Origin: Alphaproteobacteria bacterium
GTDB taxonomy: Bacteria > Pseudomonadota > Alphaproteobacteria > UBA6615
NCBI GenBank assembly: GCA_011087645.1
Contig: JAALLF010000005.1
Span: 62,001 to 126,000, forward strand
DNA length: 64,000 nucleotides
Direction of reading: 5' to 3'
Notes under the pieces: model-generated
The model's database searches: none
Told to the model about the DNA's origin: nothing
The model's input: the letters and a program-made list of their open reading frames with translations, nothing else
In this document: one piece after another, positions 58,401-64,000 of the stretch
How the letters are laid out: each line of letters starts with the position of its first letter
How positions within the stretch are numbered: the first letter of the stretch is position 1
Made by a program: the position numbers and the translations under genes

Positions 58401-59256
58401 CAAACGGACCCCGGTTGGCATCGCCGCCGGGGGCGGTCAAGGCGAAGCCGGTGGTATTGAGAATAACGGCGGGTGGGGCGTCGGCCAGCAACTGGGCTAA
58501 AGTCGCCGCGGCGACCGGGTCTTTCAGGCTGTTGGCATAGATCGGTAGCGGGTTAAGGCCGGCCTCTTGCAAGTGTGCGATCAGCCCGTCGACAACCGCC
58601 AGATTGGCCGCCTGGAGCAGCGCCCGGTAGAAGATGATCGCGGCGACCGGCGCGTCGGGCTGCCAATCACTTTGCAAATCACCGAGAGTCGGGGTCGCGG
58701 CGCCGGGCCAATAAAGGCCGGCGCGCAGCAGCGGCGCCGGTTCGCGCCACGCAGCGTCGTGGCCGATGAGCGTGGCGGCGAAGGCCAAAAAACTTTCTGC
58801 GTTCGCGGTACCGCCCTGCACCAGATACTGCCACAGGCGATGGGCCGAAGGCGCGTCGAGTGTGGTGAGTTGGGTGAGTTCGGCGTCGGGCTGCTCGTCG
58901 CCCGGTAGAAAGGCAACGGGAATGTCAGCCGCCGCGCACGCCGCGGCAATTTCGTCGACCCCATAGGTCCAGTAGCCACGCCCGCCCAGCAACCGCACGA
59001 TGACCAGCTTGGCGTTGGCGATCACCTGGTCGGTATAGAGATCGACCGACAGATTGTGGCCGAGGCGCAGATAATTCGCCAAGCGGACGCTTGGAGCGGC
59101 GGTGTCGACGTTCTGACGCACCGATTGCGCCGCTGCCAGGCAGGCGATTTCGGTATCGGCGGCGCTGAGCACAACGATCTCGCCCGGCGTCTGGGCGAGA
59201 TCGACAGCCTCGCTGCCATCGTCGACAGCACCCGGTGTGGCGGCCAGCAGATGCAT
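55471..59256 (-). CDS. cobN: Cobaltochelatase subunit CobN
   Basis: A 1261-residue large subunit of the CobNST-type chelatase, related to ChlH/BchH. CobN inserts cobalt into hydrogenobyrinate a,c-diamide in the oxygen-dependent route. Signatures are VHMGKHGNLEWLPGKAVALS, PFIVNDPGEGTQAKRRAS and GGYAYGAGTGAGKSESYGVA. Full length. It needs CobS and CobT, which are not in the window. Stands between cobW (121 bp upstream, with REP-like elements) and cobO (4-bp overlap). Confidence 0.95.
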   Translation of the reverse strand: MHLLAATPGAVDDGSEAVDLAQTPGEIVVLSAADTEIACLAAAQSVRQNVDTAAPSVRLANYLRLGHNLSVDLYTDQVIANAKLVIVRLLGGRGYWTYGVDEIAAACAAADIPVAFLPGDEQPDAELTQLTTLDAPSAHRLWQYLVQGGTANAESFLAFAATLIGHDAAWREPAPLLRAGLYWPGAATPTLGDLQSDWQPDAPVAAIIFYRALLQAANLAVVDGLIAHLQEAGLNPLPIYANSLKDPVAAATLAQLLADAPPAVILNTTGFALTAPGGDANRGPFAETDAPVLQVVFAGSDEAGWRAGTNGLAARDIAMNVALPEVDGRLLARAVSFKGRARRDPATETDVTVYQPVADRLAFTAKLAAAWAELRTTSADNRKVALVLANYPNRDGRLGNGVGLDTPAATMTVLNALATAGYRLANLPHDSAALMDEIAAGPTNAAIIGRDVRETLPLPDYEQFFTSLPAMVREQVYERWGPPEGDPYFRDGDTECGAFAIPAQRYGNITVGVQPARGYNIDPVASYHDPALVPPHGYFAFYAWLRQSFGAHAIVHMGKHGNLEWLPGKAVALSADCFPEAALGPLPHIYPFIVNDPGEGTQAKRRASAVIIDHLTPPLTRAETYGPLRDLEALVDEYYEAANVDPRRLAVLRRQILDLAQESGLDRDLGFDGDLDSDDALIRLDGYLCELKELQIRDGLHVFGQSPAGDQMTDLLAALLRLPRGSGEGDASLLRALTTDLELNFDPLDCDFAAQWGGVKPAILHNEDTWRTAGDTIERLEELASTVIAGTQQPDPTWSATIAVLDQLNTTLRPAVAACGEAELGGLLTGLDGRFVDPGPSGAPSRGRPDVLPTGRNFYSVDTRTVPTPAAWQLGWNSAQLLVETYAQEHGDWPRAMALSAWGTSNMRTGGDDIAQALALIGAQPTWDSASRRVTGFEVMPVSVLDRPRVDVTLRVSGFFRDALPGLIDLFDSAVQAVAAEDSESERDNPIAARIAAEAAALVSDGMTPADARRRAGWRIFGSKPGAYGAGLQALIDEKGWHDRADLARAYVAWGGYAYGAGTGAGKSESYGVAAHGTFSHRLGAVEAVVHNQDNREHDLLDSDDYYQFEGGLAAAVAQEAGHAPTVYHNDHSRPFAPKIRTLEAEIARVVRARVINPKWIAGVMRHGYKGAFEMAATVDYLFAFAATAGAVRDDQFDRVYAAYLGDDAVRAFLEDNNPAALKEMAERLIEAIDRGLWRARSNSAYARLSELAGQPLEQTA

Positions 59257-59274
59257 CAGCCGGCCTTCCCGACA

Positions 59275-59299
59275 TCATCCTTCGACAGGCTCAGGATGA
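59275..59299. repeat. REP-like palindrome 4 (forward orientation)
   Basis: TCATCCT at 59275-59281 and AGGATGA at 59293-59299 pair around TCGACAGGCTC. It is in the cobW-cobN gap, 15 bp before palindrome 5 in the opposite orientation. Confidence 0.8.
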
Positions 59300-59314
59300 G
59301 GTGAGTTTGCACAA

Positions 59315-59351
59315 GCAGCCTCATGCCGAGCTTGTCGAAGTACGAGGCTGC
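59315..59351. repeat. REP-like palindrome 5 (reverse orientation)
   Basis: GCAGCCTC at 59315-59322 and GAGGCTGC at 59344-59351 form an 8-bp stem around a loop region containing GAGCTTGTCGA, the reverse complement of the loop in palindromes 1 and 3. With palindrome 4 it makes an inverted doublet. Confidence 0.8.
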
Positions 59352-59377
59352 CCGCGGCCGACTGTGGCTGAATTCCA

Positions 59378-60409
59378 TCATCCAGAAATTTCCGCAGCGA
59401 TGGCGGCGCGGTCCATGCCGGCGCGGCCGATGACGACGAGCTCGCTGCTGCGCGTTTCCCCGTCGCGCCAGTCCCGGTCGAAATAGCGCTGAAAGCGAGT
59501 GCCGACCCCCTGCACCACCAGACGTCGCGCCTTATCGGGGATGTCCAAAAATCCCTTGATGCGAAAGATGTCGTGCGCGGTTACCGCGGCGGTGAGCCGG
59601 GCCTCCAATTGGGCCGGATCGTCGATGGGGCCCAGTGAGACGATGAAACTATCGAAATCGTCATGGTCGTGATCCTCTTCATCGTCGTGCACGCTGGGGC
59701 GCGCGGCGATATCGTCCTCGGCGCCGGCGTCGAGCCCGAGCACCAGGGCTGGATCGAGTTGGCCGTGGGTGGCATTGACTGTTTTCACCCCGGCGCGGCG
59801 GTGTCCGGCCAGGACGGTGTCGATGCTGGCGACCCCATCCCCTGGGCCGTTCAGCAGGTCGGCTTTGTTGATGATGATGAGGTCGGCGCAAGCGATTTGA
59901 TCGGTGAACAATTCTTCCAGCGGGTTGTCGTGATCGAGCGAGGGATCGGCGGCGCGTGCCGCCGCCACCGCGTCCGGGTCATCGGCGAAACGTCCCGCCA
60001 CAACAGCGGCCGCATCTACCACCGTGACCACCCCGTCGACCGTCGTGCGCGCCTTCACTTCCGGCCAAGCGAACGCTTTGACTAGTGGTTTGGGTAGCGC
60101 CAGCCCGGATGTTTCGATGACGATATGGTCGGGCGGGTCGGCCCGGTCGAGCAAGGCCGTGATGGTGGGTACGAAATCGTCGGCCACGGTGCAGCATATG
60201 CAGCCGTTGGAGAGCTCGATAACGTCATCCTCGTCGCAGTCTTCGATGCCGCAACCATTGACGATTTCGCCATCGACGCCGAGATCGCCGAACTCGTTGA
60301 TGATCAACGCTAACCGCCGGCCGTTGGCGTGCGCGAGCAGGTGCCGGATCAGGCTGGTCTTGCCGGCGCCGAGAAAGCCGGTGATGACGGTGGCGGGAAT
60401 TTTTTGCAT
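59378..60409 (-). CDS. cobW: CobW family GTP-dependent metal chaperone
   Basis: A 343-residue COG0523 GTPase thought to deliver Co(II) to the chelatase. The P-loop is VITGFLGAGKTSLIRHLL and the metal motif NGCICCTVADDF (CxCC). IINKADLLNG is the guanine-specificity region. An Asp/His loop (HDDEEDHDHDDFDSF) may bind metal. ATG at 60409 lies 7 bp after cobP. In the riboswitch-controlled operon. Confidence 0.94.
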   Translation of the reverse strand: MQKIPATVITGFLGAGKTSLIRHLLAHANGRRLALIINEFGDLGVDGEIVNGCGIEDCDEDDVIELSNGCICCTVADDFVPTITALLDRADPPDHIVIETSGLALPKPLVKAFAWPEVKARTTVDGVVTVVDAAAVVAGRFADDPDAVAAARAADPSLDHDNPLEELFTDQIACADLIIINKADLLNGPGDGVASIDTVLAGHRRAGVKTVNATHGQLDPALVLGLDAGAEDDIAARPSVHDDEEDHDHDDFDSFIVSLGPIDDPAQLEARLTAAVTAHDIFRIKGFLDIPDKARRLVVQGVGTRFQRYFDRDWRDGETRSSELVVIGRAGMDRAAIAAEISG

Positions 60410-60416
60410 GGGGGTT

Positions 60417-60998
60417 TTATCCGGTCTGGCTGAGGGTTTTAAGGGTGATCGGCAGGCCGGCGGCGATGAAATCGACCCGGTCGGCGCGCGCCGCCACTTG
60501 CTGGTTGAGGTGGCCCGCCTGGTCGCGAAAGGCCCGGCCCAGCGCGTTATCGGGCACGATGCCGAGGCCGACTTCGTTGGCGACGCAGACGACCGGTCCG
60601 GTTGCGCGGCCCAGGCTGTCAAGCAGGCTGGCGGTCTCGGCGGCGATGTCCAACTCGGCCAGCATGATGTTGGTTAGCCACAGGGTCAGGCAGTCGATCA
60701 GAATCGGCTGGTCGGAAATTGCACAGCCGGCGAGGGCGTCGCTGAGCGCCTGGGGCGCTTCTTCGGTACGCCAGGTGTCGCCGCGGCGCGCGCGATGTTC
60801 GGCGATGCGTTCGGCCATTTCGCCGTCGCGCGCTTCTGCGGTGGCGATATAGACCGGTTGCTGGCCGATGGCTTCGGCATGGCCGAGCACCAGGGTCTCG
60901 GCGTGCCGGCTCTTGCCCGAGCGCGCACCGCCAAGCACCAGCGTCAGCGCCGGGAGTGTGCCTGTTTGGGTGGTCTCGACCGCATTTTCCATCGCCAA
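60417..60998 (-). CDS. cobP: Adenosylcobinamide kinase/adenosylcobinamide-phosphate guanylyltransferase
   Basis: A 193-residue bifunctional enzyme activating adenosylcobinamide with GTP. The P-loop is LVLGGARSGKSRHAETLVLG near residue 20, and the guanylylated His is in ERIAEHRARRGDTW. A TTG at 60998 has GGAGG at the best spacing (8 nt); an ATG at 60992 is the alternative, 14 nt away. It is the first gene downstream of the cobalamin riboswitch and is followed closely by cobW. Confidence 0.94.
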   Translation of the reverse strand: MAMENAVETTQTGTLPALTLVLGGARSGKSRHAETLVLGHAEAIGQQPVYIATAEARDGEMAERIAEHRARRGDTWRTEEAPQALSDALAGCAISDQPILIDCLTLWLTNIMLAELDIAAETASLLDSLGRATGPVVCVANEVGLGIVPDNALGRAFRDQAGHLNQQVAARADRVDFIAAGLPITLKTLSQTG

Positions 60999-61037
60999 CC
61001 GTCTTTCCTCCGCCCGAGGGGCCGGTGTTAAAGTTAG

Positions 61038-61222
61038 GCGCTAAAGAGGTCTCCTGGCTTCGGGTCGTCGATCGGCGGCGTCCTTCCCGGCGGTGATTAC
61101 CGCCAGTGGTGATACGCCCGGCCTCGCCGTTACAGTTGCGGGGGCAGCGCCGGCCTTGGTGAGTGTTCTGAGCGATTGTTCTGGGCGAACCCTCACCGCA
61201 CCGGACTTCCCTGTTTTAGCGC
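61038..61222 (-). ncRNA. Cobalamin riboswitch controlling cobP-cobW-cobN-cobO-cobQ
   Basis: Read on the minus strand the conserved blocks appear in order: AACAGGGAAGTCCGGTG (5' side, about 61199-61215), GCCCCCGCAACTGTAA (about 61130-61145), CCACTGGCGG (about 61101-61110), GGGAAGG and GCCAGGAGACC (61048-61058). Helix P1 is GCGCTAAA (61215-61222) with TTTAGCGC (61038-61045). A short GC hairpin and then the GGAGG of cobP follow, suggesting translational control by hiding the ribosome binding site. The upstream histidine phosphatase stop codon (61216-61218) lies inside the 5' strand of P1. Confidence 0.95.
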
Positions 61223-61893
61223 TGGAGCAACGCTAGCATGGCGGTGTGATCGGGCGCCAGTATGCTTTCTGTCGTGGCGTGCTGATTAACGTGGAAAAGT
61301 GCCCACGCGCCCTCGGGATGGCTCTCGGTGGGCCCGAAATGATCGAGCCGGGTGACCGAGCAATTGTCGATCTGGCAGGCCAGGGCGACTTCCGGGTCCA
61401 GATTTAGAGCATGGCCGATGGCGGCGCGAATGACCCCGCCATGTCCGACCGAGATAATGTCGCGCCCGGAATGCTCTGACGTCAGCCGCTCGATGACCGC
61501 CGAGACCCGGCCCATCATATCGACGAAGCTCTCCCCGCCGGGCGCTCTGGTGCGGGCCGGAGCCAGCCAAAACAGATGCTTGGGATCGAGCTCGGCATAG
61601 ACGTCTTCGCGTTTTCGACCCTGCCAATCGCCGAAATTTTGCTCCTGGAGATCCTCCTCGATGGTGGCCTCCGGCAGGTCCAAACCGGCGTCGCGGATGG
61701 CGTTGGCGGTTTGATGAGTGCGCTGCAATTGGCTGGTGACCAGGGTGCCGTCCTGGGGCAGAAAACGCGCCAAGGCCGCATAGGTCGGCGGGTCTTCGAC
61801 ATTGGCGGGCGGGTCTGTGTTGCCGTAGATGCGGCCGTCGGTCGAGGTGACCGGCGCGTGGCGAACCCACCACCAACGAGTGCGTGTACTCAT
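61216..61893 (-). CDS. Histidine phosphatase family protein, likely alpha-ribazole phosphatase-like (CobC type)
   Basis: A 225-residue phosphatase. The phospho-acceptor His is in WWVRHAPVTSTDG near residue 12 and the second His in ISVGHGGVIRAAIGHAL. Placed between cobV and the cobalamin riboswitch it probably removes the phosphate from alpha-ribazole phosphate or cobalamin 5'-phosphate; other substrates are possible. The start overlaps the cobV stop by 4 bp. The stop codon lies within the riboswitch P1 helix. Confidence 0.87.
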   Translation of the reverse strand: MSTRTRWWWVRHAPVTSTDGRIYGNTDPPANVEDPPTYAALARFLPQDGTLVTSQLQRTHQTANAIRDAGLDLPEATIEEDLQEQNFGDWQGRKREDVYAELDPKHLFWLAPARTRAPGGESFVDMMGRVSAVIERLTSEHSGRDIISVGHGGVIRAAIGHALNLDPEVALACQIDNCSVTRLDHFGPTESHPEGAWALFHVNQHATTESILAPDHTAMLALLQR

Positions 61894-62726
61894 GCTGCGT
61901 TTCCTATGATGACGGCGCTGGCAACGATCAAGACCGCTGCCTCGGCAGCCTGTTGTACGCCTCCCAAAACGTCACCGGTATAGCCGTCGATTTGCCGTAA
62001 CGCCAGCCAGCCGACAACGAAAGCGCCGGCGCCGCCGGCTGCCAAAATGAGTAATACGCCGCCACCGGCCGGGGTGATCAGCATCAGCGCTGCCAGCAAG
62101 GCGCCGAGGGCGAGACCCTTCCAGGTTTCCCCCTCATTGGGCGTACCGGCCAAAGCGCCCAGCCCGTCATCGCGCGCTGGCGGCAGCCACCGCATGGTGG
62201 GGGCGAACATGGCGCGACTCCAGGCGGCTGCGGCGATCAGCGCGCCGGCGGCCGCACCCGTATCAACCACGGCTATGCTGGCCAGGGCGGCGATCTTGGC
62301 GACAGTGATCACGGCCAGGCTCAACACCCCATAGGTGCCCAACCGGCTGTCGCGCATGATGTCGAGTTTTTGCTCACGCGCCTGTCCGCCGCCGAACCCG
62401 TCGGCCAGATCGGCCAGACCGTCTTCGTGGAGCGCGCCGGTCAACCAGATGACGACCCCAATCGCCAGGGTGGCGGCGACGGCGGGTGGTACGGCGAGCC
62501 AGGTCAGCACGGCCAGCGCAATTGCGCCAACGCCGCCGATGCCCACGCCGACTACCGGGAACAGCCACATGGCGCGGGCGAGATCGGCCTGTGGCGCGTC
62601 GCCGTCTTCAATGGCGCTGGCGTTGTCGACCGGCAGCCTGGTGAGGAAGGCGGCGGCGAGCCGGAATTGGGTCGCCATATCCGGCGCGTCGGGCTCGGGA
62701 CCCAGTGACTCAGGATTTGCGTTCAT
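61890..62726 (-). CDS. cobV: Adenosylcobinamide-GDP ribazoletransferase (cobalamin synthase)
   Basis: A 278-residue inner-membrane protein joining adenosylcobinamide-GDP with alpha-ribazole. Motifs: FRLAAAFLTRLPVDN, LHEDGLADLADGFGGG and IMRDSRLGTYGVLSLA; several hydrophobic helices follow. ATG at 62726 is chosen, with an alternative ATG at 62678 (MATQFRLAAAF). Divergent from cobT. Confidence 0.95.
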   Translation of the reverse strand: MNANPESLGPEPDAPDMATQFRLAAAFLTRLPVDNASAIEDGDAPQADLARAMWLFPVVGVGIGGVGAIALAVLTWLAVPPAVAATLAIGVVIWLTGALHEDGLADLADGFGGGQAREQKLDIMRDSRLGTYGVLSLAVITVAKIAALASIAVVDTGAAAGALIAAAAWSRAMFAPTMRWLPPARDDGLGALAGTPNEGETWKGLALGALLAALMLITPAGGGVLLILAAGGAGAFVVGWLALRQIDGYTGDVLGGVQQAAEAAVLIVASAVIIGNAA

Positions 62727-62795
62727 GGCTTTCTTATAGGACAAAGGCGGCCCTTTCGGAACGGGCAAAGCCCGCGACCAGCCGCGAGTTCGAAG

Positions 62796-63854
62796 ATGAA
62801 TGACGCTTCAGATAGATCGACTTCCCCTACCGGGCCCGGCGAGGCAACTTTCGATGATATCCGCCAGTTATTGGTCGATCTGCCGGGACCCGACCTGGAA
62901 GCTGGCGTGGCGGCGGCGGCGCGCGAGGGCGAGCTGACCAAACCCGCTGGATCGCTTGGCCGGTTGGAAGAAATCGCCCATTGGATGTGCCTGTGGCAGG
63001 GCCGCTACCCGCCGCGGGTTGACCATCCGCGGGTCTGTGTTTTCGCCGGCAATCATGGCGTCGCGGCGCGGGGCGTTTCGGCCTATCCGTCCAACGTGAC
63101 CGCGCAGATGGTGCAAAATTTTGTCAGTGGCGGCGGCGCGGTCAACCAGCTGGCGGCGATGGCCGAGGCGGATTTGCGGGTCTATGAGATGGCGCTGGAC
63201 CAGCCGACCGCAGACTTCACCCAAGGCCCGGCGATGGACGAGGCCGAATGCGCCCGCGCCATTACCTATGGGATGATGGCGGTCGAGGACGGCATCGAGC
63301 TGTTGGCCTTGGGCGAAATGGGTATCGGCAATACCACGGCGGCGGCGGCGATCTGTCATGCCTTGCAGGGCGGCGACGCGTCCGATTGGACCGGGCCCGG
63401 CACCGGCGTCGCGGGCGCGGTTCTCGATGCCAAAATCGCCGCGGTCAGCGCCGGAGTCAGCGCTAACAAGGAGGATATGTCGGACCCGTTGCATGTGCTG
63501 CGCTGCCTTGGCGGCCAGGAAATTGCCGCCATTGTCGGTGCGGTGATCGCGGCCCGGGTGGCGCGCGTGCCGGTATTGCTCGACGGCTACACCTGTACGG
63601 CGGCCGCCGCCGTATTGCACGCCATAGATCCGGCCCTGCTCGACCATTGTCTGGTCGCACACCTCTCGGCGGAACCGGCCCATCGTGATCTGGCGCTGCG
63701 CCTGGGCAAACGGCCCTTGCTCGATCTCGATATGCGCTTGGGCGAGGCCTCGGGTGCGGCGCTGGCGATCAATATCGTGCGCGCCGCTGTCGCCTGCCAC
63801 ACCGGCATGGCGACATTCGAGGAAGCCGCGGTGAGTGGCCGCGACACGTCCTAA
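62796..63854 (+). CDS. cobT: Nicotinate-nucleotide:dimethylbenzimidazole phosphoribosyltransferase
   Basis: A 352-residue enzyme that makes alpha-ribazole phosphate from nicotinate mononucleotide and dimethylbenzimidazole. Features: LTKPAGSLGRLEEIAHWMCL, VCVFAGNHGVAARGVSAYP, ALGEMGIGNTTAAAAICHAL and RLGEASGAALAINIVRAA with the catalytic Glu. This is the CobU/CobT transferase, not the CobT subunit of the cobaltochelatase. Confidence 0.96.
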   Translation: MNDASDRSTSPTGPGEATFDDIRQLLVDLPGPDLEAGVAAAAREGELTKPAGSLGRLEEIAHWMCLWQGRYPPRVDHPRVCVFAGNHGVAARGVSAYPSNVTAQMVQNFVSGGGAVNQLAAMAEADLRVYEMALDQPTADFTQGPAMDEAECARAITYGMMAVEDGIELLALGEMGIGNTTAAAAICHALQGGDASDWTGPGTGVAGAVLDAKIAAVSAGVSANKEDMSDPLHVLRCLGGQEIAAIVGAVIAARVARVPVLLDGYTCTAAAAVLHAIDPALLDHCLVAHLSAEPAHRDLALRLGKRPLLDLDMRLGEASGAALAINIVRAAVACHTGMATFEEAAVSGRDTS

Positions 63855-63926
63855 TCTCGACTTTTCGGGTGCAGAGGCCCAACATAGCGATCCCGATTAT
63901 CGGATCGCACTGAGTTGCCAGACGAT

Positions 63927-64000
63927 ATGGACCAGGCTGAAACCACCGATATCCACACCACCGCCGCGCCGGTCGCCGTGTCCGGCCTGTTGCCGGACTT
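63927..64000 (+). CDS. Possible start of a further gene, truncated by window end
   Basis: An ATG at 63927 opens a frame that runs to the end of the window (MDQAETTDIHTTAAPVAVSG...). Only 24 codons are visible, and I recognise no family. A 7-bp inverted repeat lies just upstream (GCGATCC at 63887-63893 with GGATCGC at 63902-63908). The call is tentative. Confidence 0.3.
   Translation, partial: MDQAETTDIHTTAAPVAVSGLLPD

Noticed and set aside
62868..63800. 310-codon minus-strand open frame antisense to cobT
   Set aside because: It covers a clearly conserved cobT gene and its product has no recognisable motif.

Overview
The window is GC-rich chromosomal DNA from an alphaproteobacterium, most likely a Rhodospirillales-like lineage. 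This is inferred from gene content and order: nusA-ylxR-infB-rbfA-truB-rpsO-pnp followed by fabI-fabB-fabA and a divergent Fur-family Irr regulator with an HHH motif; ubiB-ubiE-mutM-echA-rpsT-dnaA; and a large cobalamin locus. No rRNA, tRNA, insertion sequence, prophage or CRISPR array was found. Genes are dense, and many junctions are 4-nt ATGA overlaps.

Layout. 1-8.1 kb (+): translation/transcription block, from the 3' end of nusA to pnp, closed by a strong terminator. 8.2-10.8 kb (-): unsaturated fatty acid synthesis fabA-fabB-fabI. 11.1-14.3 kb (+): irr, then a rubrerythrin, a CCG-type iron-sulfur protein and a DUF3501 gene, preceded by an Irr-box-like palindrome abutting a near-consensus promoter. 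14.3-20 kb: SH3-domain exported protein, 2-hydroxyacid dehydrogenase, and the minus-strand run coaBC-dut-rrf2-cysK-moeB. 20-25 kb: ubiB, ubiE, mutM (fourth zinc cysteine replaced by Trp), echA, rpsT. 25-34 kb (+): dnaA-dnaN-recF-gyrB and a class A penicillin-binding protein. 34-39.5 kb: TauE/SafE permease with a YnjD-like ATPase, two tandem DMT transporters, an amidohydrolase and a DapA-family aldolase.

39.5-63.9 kb is a nearly complete cobalamin locus in several units: cobA-cobB-ycgN-dapA-like (-), cbiD-cobK-ankyrin protein (+), cbiX-cobH-cobL-cobI-cbiG/cobJ-acyltransferase-cobM (-), cobD (+), cobP-cobW-cobN-cobO-cobQ (-, behind a clear cobalamin riboswitch), cobV-histidine phosphatase (-) and cobT (+). 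The ring-building genes are of the early-cobalt (anaerobic-style) type (CbiX, CbiD, CbiG, no CobG/CobF seen), yet CobN and CobW, typical of the late-insertion route, are also present, without CobS or CobT chelatase subunits. A membrane acyltransferase gene is translationally coupled on both sides inside this operon, and REP-like palindromes sit in the few cob intergenic gaps.

The points most worth a second look are the Irr-linked rubrerythrin/CCG/DUF3501 operon, the acyltransferase inside the cobalamin operon, the mixed cobalamin route, the riboswitch whose P1 helix contains the stop codon of the upstream gene, and the altered MutM zinc finger.
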